A DNA stretch of 28,199 nucleotides. Origin: Treponema sp. UBA1747. Its GTDB lineage: Bacteria; Spirochaetota; Spirochaetia; Treponematales; Treponemataceae. The DNA is taken from contig DCHR01000017.1 of assembly GCA_002315375.1 (NCBI GenBank), positions 1 to 28,199 on the forward strand, written 5' to 3'. Both the position numbers and the translations under genes were made by a program. Shown in pieces: positions 10,401 through 17,804 of this stretch; position 1 is the first letter of the stretch; every line of letters starts with the position of its first letter. The notes below the pieces were generated by a model. That model was not told the DNA's origin. It did not search any database and saw nothing but the letters and a program-made list of their open reading frames with translations.

Positions 10401-12353
10401 ATGAAACACTTATCCAAAACTGTTCTGATTTTTATATTATTCATTTCTCCTCTTTCGCTTTTCTCTTTGGAAATGAGCGTCCGGGCAGCCCCGACCATTA
10501 CATTTCCAATGGGTGGAATGTCATCTGTTCTTGATTCTCCTGTTATAGGCGGCTCTTTGAATTTTGATTTTAATTTTCTGGATTTAATTAATGTTGGTCC
10601 GGAAATAAATCTCAATGTCATGACAAAAAGTTCTGATCAGTCCAAAATTATTGATTTTGCACCTGGTTTGAATTTTGGAGTCCACTACTCTCCTTTAAGC
10701 CGCCTTATGCTTCAGGGCGGTCTATGTGGTGGTCTACACATGATGAATTTAAAGACCTCCGGTATTCCTGAACAGGACGGAACCTATGCAGCAGGAAATG
10801 AACCTCAGTCTTATACTGGTTGGCAGTATTACGGAAAAGTTTATGGAAGCGGTTCCTTCAGAATTAACCCGAATCTTTCAGTAGGACTGGAAGCAAGTTA
10901 TATACATCATCTTCTCGATAATAATATTTCTTCACCTCTCCTTTCAGGTCTCCAGCTTGGACTTACAGGAAAATATACTTTTGATACCAGAAAGAATGCA
11001 GGCAAACTGACAGGCACTCTGAATCAGGATGAACCTTTATTCACCCTTTATTCAAACATCTATAAGAATGCTCCATTTGCTGTTTTTGAATTGAAGAATA
11101 CAGAATCAGCCGAAATTAAAAATGTTCAGGTTTCTTTCCGTTCTGTTTTGTATTCAGCATCGGAACTGGTCTGCTGTGAACCTATCGAAAAAATCAAAAA
11201 AGGAAGAAGTGTTGAAGTTCCGGTTTATGCAGACTTTTCAAATGATATCCTTAAATTTACAGAAAACGGACAGATTCAGGGTGAAATCGTAGTTACTTAT
11301 GAACTTCTTGGAAAACCTAGAAGCTATACTGAATCTGTAATTATTCCTGTATACAACCGTAATGCCCTGCGCTGGGTTGACCCGGCAATTCTTGCCGTTC
11401 TTGTTTCTCCAAACTCTAACGAAGTCATGGAACTTTCCAAGAGCATTGTTGGTATCGCCCGTGATGACCTGAAGACCGGCTTAAACAGAAACCTGCAATT
11501 CGCTATGTATATGGTAGAAGCTGTTAATGCAATGGGCATTGAAGTTATTCCGGATCCTATTACTCCTTATGCTTCATACCATCTGGATGATACTCTCATT
11601 GATTCCATCCAGTTCCCTTACCAGACTCTGACCTACCGTTCAGGTGACTGTGATGACCTGGCTGTTCTGCTTATGGCACTCTTTGAATCAGTCGGTGTAG
11701 ATTCAAGCTTTATTCCGTTAACAGATGACATGATTATTCTGGTAAACCTTGGAAATGCAAAAACAGCCCTTTCTATTGTAAGCAATGAAAACCGTCTGGT
11801 TCTTTATGATGATGATGCATGGCTTCCGTTAAGCATGAATACTTTGAAGGAAGGCTTCTATAAATCATGGATTTCAGCAGCTGATATAATAAACGGTGAT
11901 TCTGACGAATATCTTGAAATGGTTGTCCTGAAGAATGCCTGGGAAAGTTATGCCCCAATGGGCGTTTCAACCAAAGCAACCTATTCAAAACCTAATCCGG
12001 ATGAAATCAAAAAAAGGACTTCAAGAGCTTTGTCTGCATTATTTGAGCTGGAAATCGGTCCGAAAATCGCCTATGCAAAATCTGAAGTTGCAAAAAATCC
12101 AAGTGCTGAAAACTATAATACTCTTGGTCTTCTTTATGTACGTTCCGGTGATTTCAAAAATGCAAAGGATGTATTTGGAAAGGCTGCAAAGACAGGAAAT
12201 GTTCCAGCCATGTCAAATCTTGCAAACATTGCACTTCTGGAAAACGATTTGAATTCCGCTGCAACCTGGTACAAGAAAGTTCTGGAAATCAATCCTGAAC
12301 ACAAAGGTGCATTGAAAGGCCTTGAACGAATCCAGAATGAAACAGAAAACTAG
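10401..12353 (+). CDS. Exported barrel/transglutaminase-like/TPR protein with degenerate triad
   Basis: This 650-residue protein has a Sec signal peptide (KHLSK, a hydrophobic core, likely cleavage after LFS near residue 23). Residues 25-200 are Gly- and aromatic-rich alternating strands like an outer-membrane beta-barrel. Residues 215-320 look like a beta-sandwich, residues 325-490 like a transglutaminase core (GDCDDL, Cys417), and residues 565-645 form TPR-like helices (TLGLLYVRSGDFKNA). Against the downstream paralogue the catalytic His position is Asp443 and the acidic position is Ser (about 478), so classical transglutaminase or protease catalysis is doubtful. It starts 12 nt after the giant protein, with AAGGGA ahead of the ATG. 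It may bind, export or assemble the giant surface protein, with the TPRs as a periplasmic docking site. The exact function is unknown. Confidence 0.8.
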   Translation: MKHLSKTVLIFILFISPLSLFSLEMSVRAAPTITFPMGGMSSVLDSPVIGGSLNFDFNFLDLINVGPEINLNVMTKSSDQSKIIDFAPGLNFGVHYSPLSRLMLQGGLCGGLHMMNLKTSGIPEQDGTYAAGNEPQSYTGWQYYGKVYGSGSFRINPNLSVGLEASYIHHLLDNNISSPLLSGLQLGLTGKYTFDTRKNAGKLTGTLNQDEPLFTLYSNIYKNAPFAVFELKNTESAEIKNVQVSFRSVLYSASELVCCEPIEKIKKGRSVEVPVYADFSNDILKFTENGQIQGEIVVTYELLGKPRSYTESVIIPVYNRNALRWVDPAILAVLVSPNSNEVMELSKSIVGIARDDLKTGLNRNLQFAMYMVEAVNAMGIEVIPDPITPYASYHLDDTLIDSIQFPYQTLTYRSGDCDDLAVLLMALFESVGVDSSFIPLTDDMIILVNLGNAKTALSIVSNENRLVLYDDDAWLPLSMNTLKEGFYKSWISAADIINGDSDEYLEMVVLKNAWESYAPMGVSTKATYSKPNPDEIKKRTSRALSALFELEIGPKIAYAKSEVAKNPSAENYNTLGLLYVRSGDFKNAKDVFGKAAKTGNVPAMSNLANIALLENDLNSAATWYKKVLEINPEHKGALKGLERIQNETEN

Positions 12354-12365
12354 CAGGTTTTTTAT

Positions 12366-13985
12366 ATGAATGTTAAAAAGTTTTTAAGTTTATCTTTCTG
12401 TTTCTCTCTTTTTTTAAGTCCTCTTTTTGCAGAAAAAGATTTCCTGATTGAAGGTTCCTATAATCTGTCAGTTCCTCTCCAGAATGCAACCGATAAATCA
12501 ATTTTCGATGAATTGAAGCCCGGAAGCGGTGCAAATCTTTCCTTTGCCTATAAACCTTTTGAATATCTTACAGTCGGACTAGGCTTTGATTATGCATCTA
12601 TTCCCGGAAAAATCATGGATGGAGTTGATTTGTTTTCCGGACACCTTGGAGCCGGCGGTTTATACAATGTTTCTGACCGAGTAATCCTTGGCGGAAGTAT
12701 GAACTTCGGACTTTACAGTGCTTCTCATACAAAACAGGACTTGGAAATCTACAAATTTTCCAGCTTTAAATTCAAAGCGGCAGCTGATTTCCAGTACAGA
12801 ATAACTCCGATTCTTTCCGCAAAGGCAGATATTGGCTGGGATTTTTATTATCATAAAGACACTCCAGTAAAAGCCCTGAATATTGGTCTTGGACTTTCAA
12901 TCAATGTTTCCGAAATGTTAAAAAACACAAAGAAACTTACGGCCGAAATAGACAGTCTGGATCCGGTTTTCCCGGTTTTATACTTCTGGTATAACGATAA
13001 TCCTTTCGGCGTTGTAAATATTACAAACGATGATGACACCAGTCTCACAGATGTAACAGTTTCCTTCTACTCAGAACAATACATGAACAAACCGAAACTT
13101 TGTGCTTCTTTTGGCAGAATCAGAAGAGATGAAACGGTTCAGGTTGAACTTACTGCCTTCTTTAATGAAGCCGTTCTGGAATTAACCGAACCCGTAAATG
13201 CAAACTGTTCCGTTATTGTTGAATATAAAAAATTAGGTTCATCCCGTACTGCTGCAATTCCTGTAAAAGTTCCTGTCATGAACCGAAACAACATGAGCTG
13301 GGATGATGACCGCCGTGCTTCGGTTTTCGTTTCTGCAAAAGATATCGAAGCCGTAAGTTTTGCAAAGCAGGTTTCATCAATTGTTCGTTCTAGAATCGAT
13401 CCGAACGGAAACAAAAACATCCAGTATGCCTCTGCCCTTTTTGAAACCTTAAGTCTTTACGGTTTGAACTATGTAATTGACCCTTCATCAAGTTATGCAG
13501 CAAATGTCGGTTCAACTTCTATAGACTTCCTGCAGTTCCCTTATCAGACTTTGAACTATCGTGGCGGAGACTGTGACGACCTTTCCATTCTGTACTGTTC
13601 GCTCCTGGAATCCCTTGGTATAAACAGCGCCTTCATTACTGTTCCGGGTCATATTTACACTGCAATTGACACAGGACTTTCAGAAAACGAAGCCCCAGAA
13701 TACTTCAAAAATACAGAAAGTCTTATTTTTTATGGCGGAAAAGCCTGGGTTCCTCTTGAAATCACTATGCTTAAGGATGGGTTTGAAAAGGCCTGGCGTT
13801 ACGGAATAACCGAATGGAAAAAAGCAGAGCTTACAAATCAAGCAATGATTTATCCGATGTATGAAAACTGGAAATCTTATACGCCTGTTACTCCTCCGGG
13901 TGCCGACAGCGAAATCTTCCTTCCTTCTGAAGAATCCATTCTGAAAGCTTTTGAAAGAGTCCAGAAAATCATTTCCACAAGATAA
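12366..13985 (+). CDS. Exported barrel/transglutaminase-like protein with intact triad
   Basis: This 539-residue paralogue of the preceding protein has a signal peptide (NVKKF, hydrophobic core, likely cleavage after LFA near residue 23). A barrel-like Gly/aromatic strand region spans about 25-180 and a beta-sandwich about 195-305. The transglutaminase-like core spans about 310-480, with Cys403 in GGDCDDL, His429 in PGHIYTA and an acidic residue in PLEIT (about Glu465), which form a plausible catalytic triad. It lacks the C-terminal TPRs. It begins 12 nt after its paralogue with a weak ribosome site (CAGG) and is the last gene before a terminator. Family members act as transglutaminases, peptidases or peptide-binding variants. 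Here the substrate could be the giant repeat protein or the cell wall, which is inference from the operon only. Confidence 0.8.
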   Translation: MNVKKFLSLSFCFSLFLSPLFAEKDFLIEGSYNLSVPLQNATDKSIFDELKPGSGANLSFAYKPFEYLTVGLGFDYASIPGKIMDGVDLFSGHLGAGGLYNVSDRVILGGSMNFGLYSASHTKQDLEIYKFSSFKFKAAADFQYRITPILSAKADIGWDFYYHKDTPVKALNIGLGLSINVSEMLKNTKKLTAEIDSLDPVFPVLYFWYNDNPFGVVNITNDDDTSLTDVTVSFYSEQYMNKPKLCASFGRIRRDETVQVELTAFFNEAVLELTEPVNANCSVIVEYKKLGSSRTAAIPVKVPVMNRNNMSWDDDRRASVFVSAKDIEAVSFAKQVSSIVRSRIDPNGNKNIQYASALFETLSLYGLNYVIDPSSSYAANVGSTSIDFLQFPYQTLNYRGGDCDDLSILYCSLLESLGINSAFITVPGHIYTAIDTGLSENEAPEYFKNTESLIFYGGKAWVPLEITMLKDGFEKAWRYGITEWKKAELTNQAMIYPMYENWKSYTPVTPPGADSEIFLPSEESILKAFERVQKIISTR

Positions 13986-13991
13986 AAAAAC

Positions 13992-14022
13992 ATCCCCGTT
14001 GCTCAAACGGGGATATTTTTTT
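13992..14022 (+). terminator. Rho-independent terminator of the surface operon
   Basis: ATCCCCGTT (13992-14000) pairs with AACGGGGAT (14006-14014) around a 5-nt loop, and a run of T follows. It lies 7 nt after the stop of the last operon gene. Confidence 0.92.
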
Positions 14023-14027
14023 ATAAT
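13999..14027 (+). promoter_or_regulatory. Candidate thrC promoter overlapping the upstream terminator
   Basis: A perfect TATAAT (14022-14027) sits 17 nt after TTGCTC (13999-14004), a partial -35 match that lies in the terminator hairpin. Transcription would start near 14034, about 40 nt before the thrC start codon. The -10 is convincing; the -35 is weak. Confidence 0.55.
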
Positions 14028-14074
14028 ATATTATTCAATTTTCTACGCATTTTCGGCGATTAACGGAGAATACT

Positions 14075-15475
14075 ATGATTTATACAGATACAAGAGATTC
14101 ATCTGTTCAGACAACATTCAAAAATGCTGTATTGAGCGGTATGAACAAGGCAACTGGCGGACTTTACATTCCGGTTTCTTTCCCAAAACTCGACAAAGCT
14201 TTCCTCGAAAAAAATCCGGAACCATCTTTCCGTGAAGTTGCATTCCAGATGGCAAAACCTTACTGTGAAGGCGAAATCCCAGATGAAGACCTTATGGCAA
14301 TCATCCAGGATGCATACAACTTCAACCCAAAAGTAGTTCCACTTGATAAAAATTCTTACGTTCTGGAACTTTTCCACGGACCAACTTGTGCCTTCAAAGA
14401 TTTCGGTGCTCGTTTTATGGCCCGTGTAATGTCTTATTTCAACAAAAATGAAGGTACAAATCTTCACATTCTGGTTGCAACTTCTGGTGATACAGGTTCT
14501 GCTGTAGGTTCTGCCTTCCACAATGTTCCTGGAATTGACGTTACAATTCTTTATCCGGAAGGAAAGATCAGCTACATCCAGGAAAAACAGCTTTCAACAT
14601 TTACAGGAAATGTTCGTGCTCTTAAAGTAAAGGGAACCTTCGATGACTGCCAGAAACTCGTTAAAACAGCATTCACAGATGAAGAACTGCGTGGTAAACT
14701 CCGCCTTTCATCAGCAAACTCAATCAACATTTCCCGTCTTCTCCCACAGGCTTTCTACTATATGTATTCATCACTTGTAGTTAAAAACCGCTCTGCTCTG
14801 GATACAAAAATTGAAAACCCTGATGTTGTAATGGTTGTTCCTTCTGGAAACTTCGGAAACCTTACTTCAGGTCTCATTGCAAAAGAAATGGGTGCTCCAA
14901 TTGCAGGTTTTGTTGCTGCTACAAACTCTAACCGCACAATTCCAGACTGGATTGCAACAGGAGACTACAATGCACGTCCTTCTGTAGAAACTTTCGCTAA
15001 CGCTATGGACGTTGGTGCTCCATCAAACTATGAACGCATTAAGGCTATGTATACTCTGGATCAGGTTCGCGAAATGTTCGGTTCTTACTGGACAGACAAC
15101 GAAGGAATCAAAGAAGGTATTAAAAAATGTAACGATAAAACAGGTTACATCATCGATCCTCACGGAGCAATCGGATACCAGGCCTGGGATGCTATCAAAA
15201 ATGAAGGCTTCCCTGCTTCAAGTGATTACGAAAAACCTGGTGTTACAGCAAATACTCCTGCATGGTCAAAAGCAGTTGAAAATAAAACAGCAGTGGGCGT
15301 TATCCTTGAAACTGCAAACCCTGCAAAATTCGGAAATGTAGTTCAGGATGCAATCGGACGTGAACCACCGGTTCCACAGCGCCTTATCGACATCATGAAC
15401 CTTCCTGACCAGGCAGTTTCAATGAACAACGACTACGACCAGTTCAAAGCCTGGCTTCTTGCTAACCTTAAATAG
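14075..15475 (+). CDS. thrC: Threonine synthase
   Basis: This 466-residue PLP enzyme converts O-phospho-L-homoserine to threonine in the cytoplasm, the last step of threonine biosynthesis. The PLP lysine is Lys108 in HGPTCAFKDFGARFM. Phosphate- and cofactor-binding motifs are SGDTGSAV (137-144) and PSGNFGN (256-262). The N-terminal Y-x-DTRD...TGGLY block and the length fit the long class of threonine synthases (fungal/E. coli-like) rather than the short archaeal type. The ATG at 14075 is preceded by GGAG at 14065-14068. The gene stands alone between two terminators, without thrA or thrB next to it. Its codon use suggests good expression. The family call is firm. Confidence 0.96.
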   Translation: MIYTDTRDSSVQTTFKNAVLSGMNKATGGLYIPVSFPKLDKAFLEKNPEPSFREVAFQMAKPYCEGEIPDEDLMAIIQDAYNFNPKVVPLDKNSYVLELFHGPTCAFKDFGARFMARVMSYFNKNEGTNLHILVATSGDTGSAVGSAFHNVPGIDVTILYPEGKISYIQEKQLSTFTGNVRALKVKGTFDDCQKLVKTAFTDEELRGKLRLSSANSINISRLLPQAFYYMYSSLVVKNRSALDTKIENPDVVMVVPSGNFGNLTSGLIAKEMGAPIAGFVAATNSNRTIPDWIATGDYNARPSVETFANAMDVGAPSNYERIKAMYTLDQVREMFGSYWTDNEGIKEGIKKCNDKTGYIIDPHGAIGYQAWDAIKNEGFPASSDYEKPGVTANTPAWSKAVENKTAVGVILETANPAKFGNVVQDAIGREPPVPQRLIDIMNLPDQAVSMNNDYDQFKAWLLANLK

Positions 15476-15498
15476 TCAAACTTAATAAAGAAACAAAA

Positions 15499-15534
15499 AA
15501 AGCTGTTCTTCAATCGAAGAACAGCTTTTTTTGT
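15499..15534 (+). terminator. Strong hairpin terminator after thrC, probably bidirectional
   Basis: AGCTGTTCTTC (15501-15511) pairs perfectly with GAAGAACAGCT (15516-15526) around AATC. The stem is followed by a T run and preceded by an A run, so it can also stop transcripts of the convergent permease gene on the minus strand. Confidence 0.93.
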
Positions 15535-15554
15535 TTAAAGTCCTTTAATTCCTG

Positions 15555-15595
15555 AGCCTTCGGTCCCTGATTTTTCTAAGGGCCGAAAGGCTGCA
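15555..15595. other. Imperfect GC-rich hairpin between convergent genes
   Basis: The arms AGCCTTCGGTCCC and GGGCCGAAAGGCT pair with two small offsets around an AT-rich loop. There is no T run on either side. It may be a 3' stabilising hairpin of the permease mRNA or a decayed second terminator. Confidence 0.4.
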
Positions 15596-15617
15596 AGTTT
15601 TAGAAAACCGAATAACT

Positions 15618-16928
15618 TTATTTTACGGCTTCAAAAATCAGGTCTGCAACGAAGATAACGGCAAGTACCCAAGTAGCAACAGGGATATCCTTAACTTTCT
15701 TTCCAGCACATTTTGCAATTACGTAAGCGATCATACCAAGACAGATACCTTTAGAAATTGAGTATGCGAATGGCATTGCAATAATTGTAATAAATGCAGG
15801 GATTCCTTCTGTCGGATCCTGCCAGTCAATGTCAGCAACCTGTTTCATCATCAGGAATCCAACAAAGATAAGGGCTGGAGCTGTTGCAGCACTTGGAATA
15901 AGTGCGAACAGTGGTGTCATGAACAGAGCCAGGAGGAACAGAACACCAGTTGTTACTGATGTAAGACCTGTACGTCCACCTGCTGCAACACCAGAACTTG
16001 ATTCAACGAATGAAGTAACTGTTGAAGTACCAAGACATGCACCTACAACTGTACCGATTGAGTCAGACATAAGAGCAGCTTTTGCGTTTGGAATGTTTCC
16101 TTCTTCATCAACCAGGTTTGCCTGCTGTGTAACACCCATCAGAGTACCGATTGTATCAAACAGGTCTGTAAAGAGGAATGTAAACATAATTACAAAGAAT
16201 TTAACTGAAAGAACACCTGCCCATTCAAATTTGAAAAGAAGTGGTGCTTCTGGAAGACTGAAAGGTTTCCATCCTTCAGGAATTGTTGTAACTCCGAAAG
16301 GAATACCGATGATTGTTGTAGCAATAATTGCAAGGAGGATTGCTCCAGGAACGTTCAGAAGGTAAAGAACAACAGTAATGATAAGTCCGATAATTGCAAC
16401 AAGAGCTGCTTTATTTGCCAGATTGAAGTTTACGAAACCAATGATTGTCCCGGTTTCTGAAGATACGATTCCAGCATTTGCAAGACCAATAAGAGCGATG
16501 AAAAGACCAATACCAACAGCTACTGCTTTTTTCATTCCTGCAGGAATTGCATTGATAATCTTTTCACGTATACCAAATACAGAAAGAAGGATAAAGATAA
16601 GTCCTTCAATAAGAACTGCAGTAAGAGCCAGCTGCCATGAGCATCCCATTCCGAAACATACTGTGTATGTGAAGAATGCATTAAGACCCATTCCAGGTGC
16701 CAGTGCAACAGGAAGATTTGCCCAGAAAGCCATAACGAGAGTAGCTACTGCCGAAGCAATGGCTGTTGCTGTAAATACAGCACCGAATGTCATTCCGTTT
16801 CCGATTGATCCAAGCATTCCCGGGTTAACAGCAAGAATGTAAGCCATAGCAAGGAAAGTTGTAATACCGGCAACGATTTCACGTCCTACAGTAGTTCCCT
16901 TTTCCTGTAACTTGAAAAGTTTTTCCAT
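15618..16928 (-). CDS. NCS2-family purine (guanine/hypoxanthine/adenine) permease
   Basis: This 436-residue inner-membrane protein has about 12-14 hydrophobic segments and belongs to the AzgA/PbuG branch of NCS2 nucleobase:cation symporters. Branch motifs are GREIVAGITTFLAMAYI (15-31), the proline-rich half-helix APGMGLNAFF (77-86), FTDLFDTIGTLMG (253-265) and GTSTVTSFVESSSGVAAGGRTG (from 300). The last two carry the substrate-binding acidic residues of this group. Guanine, hypoxanthine or adenine is a more likely substrate than uracil or xanthine; the exact choice cannot be read. The ATG follows GGAG (minus strand, 16938-16941). It is a single-gene unit, convergent with thrC and divergent from the tRNA gene. 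The leader is too short for a purine riboswitch. Confidence 0.92.
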   Translation of the reverse strand: MEKLFKLQEKGTTVGREIVAGITTFLAMAYILAVNPGMLGSIGNGMTFGAVFTATAIASAVATLVMAFWANLPVALAPGMGLNAFFTYTVCFGMGCSWQLALTAVLIEGLIFILLSVFGIREKIINAIPAGMKKAVAVGIGLFIALIGLANAGIVSSETGTIIGFVNFNLANKAALVAIIGLIITVVLYLLNVPGAILLAIIATTIIGIPFGVTTIPEGWKPFSLPEAPLLFKFEWAGVLSVKFFVIMFTFLFTDLFDTIGTLMGVTQQANLVDEEGNIPNAKAALMSDSIGTVVGACLGTSTVTSFVESSSGVAAGGRTGLTSVTTGVLFLLALFMTPLFALIPSAATAPALIFVGFLMMKQVADIDWQDPTEGIPAFITIIAMPFAYSISKGICLGMIAYVIAKCAGKKVKDIPVATWVLAVIFVADLIFEAVK

Positions 16929-16968
16929 TTTTTTTCACTCCTTTTTTATTTTTGGAAAATATACATTC

Positions 16969-16997
16969 ATTATAAATCTTAATTAATTTTTTTTCAC
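16969..16997 (-). promoter_or_regulatory. Candidate promoter of the purine permease
   Basis: On the minus strand GTGAAA (16992-16997) is followed after 17 nt by a perfect TATAAT (16969-16974). The start site would lie near 16962, giving a leader of about 35 nt before the ATG. Confidence 0.5.
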
Positions 16998-17014
16998 TTT
17001 TTTTTCATAACCTA

Positions 17015-17043
17015 TTGACCAAAATTCAGCAAAAATATATATT
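17015..17043 (+). promoter_or_regulatory. Promoter of the tRNA-Gly gene
   Basis: TTGACC (17015-17020), a 17-nt spacer and TATATT (17038-17043) lie about 30 nt upstream of the tRNA 5' end. Confidence 0.65.
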
Positions 17044-17076
17044 ATAAACATCAGAAGCGAAAGCAACTGACTTAAT

Positions 17077-17149
17077 GCGGCAGTCATATAACGGCTCATT
17101 ATCCCAGCCTTCCAAGCTGGAGACGAGGGTTCGACTCCCTTCTGCCGCT
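17077..17149 (+). tRNA. tRNA-Gly (anticodon TCC)
   Basis: The acceptor arms GCGGCAG (17077-17083) and CTGCCGC (17142-17148) pair fully. The anticodon stem CCAGC/GCTGG holds the loop CTTCCAA with anticodon TCC, reading GGA. The T-arm has the GGTTCGA motif. Discriminator is T17149 and CCA is not encoded. The short D-arm resembles that of E. coli glyT. Confidence 0.95.
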
Positions 17150-17156
17150 CTTTTCT

Positions 17157-17188
17157 AAGACATCTTCTTGTTGAAGATGTCTTTTTTA
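17157..17188 (+). terminator. Terminator of the tRNA-Gly transcript
   Basis: AAGACATCTTC (17157-17167) and GAAGATGTCTT (17173-17183) form a perfect 11-bp stem with loop TTGTT, followed by T residues, 8 nt after the tRNA. Confidence 0.92.
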
Positions 17189-17220
17189 TTTAACGAGAAA
17201 TTATTGTATATGAGATATTT

Positions 17221-17337
17221 GCGGCAGAAGTACGCTCTACTCGGGTTCGACGGGCAAATCACAGATTTGCCCCCAGACTCACTCAAAACGCTCCTCGAGC
17301 GTTTTGCCGGCAAAAGCCGTCGCTCCCTACCTTCTGC
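17221..17337. repeat. GC-rich multi-hairpin element of unknown type
   Basis: This stretch is clearly richer in GC than its surroundings and highly folded. The outer arms GCAGAAG (17224-17230) and CTTCTGC (17331-17337) enclose three hairpins: GGGCAAATC/GATTTGCCC (17252-17272), CAAAACGCTC/GAGCGTTTTG (17284-17306) and CGGC/GCCG (17308-17319). It begins with the same GCGGCAG as the upstream tRNA and carries GGGTTCGAC like the tRNA T-arm. The 74-codon reading frame across it includes both flanking terminators and is not believable. It could be a dispersed palindromic unit, a tRNA-derived relic or a structured RNA. Confidence 0.5.
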
Positions 17338-17357
17338 GCTCGATTCAGAGGTAAAAC

Positions 17358-17390
17358 AAAAAAGGCAGAACCTGAGTTCTGCCTTTTTTT
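17358..17390. terminator. Bidirectional terminator between the hairpin element and rpsU
   Basis: GGCAGAAC (17364-17371) pairs with GTTCTGCC (17376-17383) around CTGA, with an A run on the left and a T run on the right. It lies just beyond the rpsU stop on the minus strand and would end rpsU transcripts. Confidence 0.9.
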
Positions 17391-17395
17391 AAGAC

Positions 17396-17602
17396 TTAGT
17401 AGTCTTTTTTCTCTGTCTTGCGTTTCTTATTAAGAAGTTTGCGTTCCAGAGTTGTATTCTTCTGGTGAAGGATGGCTGATGGTTTTACGAAGTATTCGCG
17501 ACGTTTGTATTCACGGATAATACCTTCTTTTTCTACCATGCGCTTGAAACGTTTGATTGCCTTTTCAAGGTTTTCTGTTTCATCAACGTTGATTGTTGCC
17601 AT
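17396..17602 (-). CDS. rpsU: Small ribosomal subunit protein bS21
   Basis: This 68-residue basic protein has the bS21 pattern: an N-terminal strand (ATINVDE), FKRMVEKEGI, the REYKRREYFVKPS helix region and a Lys/Arg-rich tail (KLLNKKRKTEKK). bS21 binds the 30S platform near the 16S 3' end and helps initiation. The start is fixed by a near-perfect Shine-Dalgarno AAGGAGGTGA (minus strand, core 17611-17618). It is a single-gene unit without dnaG or rpoD in view. An inverted repeat lies directly upstream of the ribosome site. Confidence 0.96.
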   Translation of the reverse strand: MATINVDETENLEKAIKRFKRMVEKEGIIREYKRREYFVKPSAILHQKNTTLERKLLNKKRKTEKKDY

Positions 17603-17620
17603 TCGAATTCACCTCCTTAA

Positions 17621-17638
17621 TTACGAAAGTTTTCGTAA
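17621..17638 (-). promoter_or_regulatory. Inverted repeat in the rpsU leader
   Basis: TTACGAAA and TTTCGTAA form a perfect 8-bp inverted repeat with a 2-bp centre, 2 bp upstream of the Shine-Dalgarno of rpsU. In RNA it would make a 7-bp stem with a 4-nt loop next to the ribosome site; in DNA it could be an operator. No confident rpsU promoter could be picked in the AT-rich DNA upstream. Confidence 0.5.
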
Positions 17639-17707
17639 GTCTATATAAATTACCTTTTTTTATATATTTATTCAATAGATAAAAATGCTAATTGATAAAA
17701 CTTACAA

Positions 17708-17736
17708 TTGAACGATTTTTCTTTTTTCTTTATACT
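17708..17736 (+). promoter_or_regulatory. Promoter of the LDH/MDH-fumC unit
   Basis: TTGAAC (17708-17713), an exact 17-nt spacer and TATACT (17731-17736) form a near-consensus sigma-70-type promoter. Transcription would start near 17743, giving a leader of about 60 nt. Confidence 0.75.
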
Positions 17737-17804
17737 TTTATTTTGATATATAAATATAAATTCATTAATTTATAAATACGGATATTTCCGCAGGAGTTAA
17801 ATTT

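Noticed and set aside
15829..16842. Two plus-strand open frames of 178 and 154 codons
   Set aside because: They are antisense to the clearly recognised NCS2 permease, and their translations are low-complexity shadows of its codons.
16929..16975. Possible purine riboswitch ahead of the purine permease
   Set aside because: The inferred leader is only about 35 nt and T/A-rich, with no purine aptamer core.
17168..17392. 74-codon plus-strand open frame after the tRNA
   Set aside because: It starts inside the tRNA terminator loop, ends inside the next terminator and runs through perfect hairpins; there is no ribosome site and no recognisable protein.
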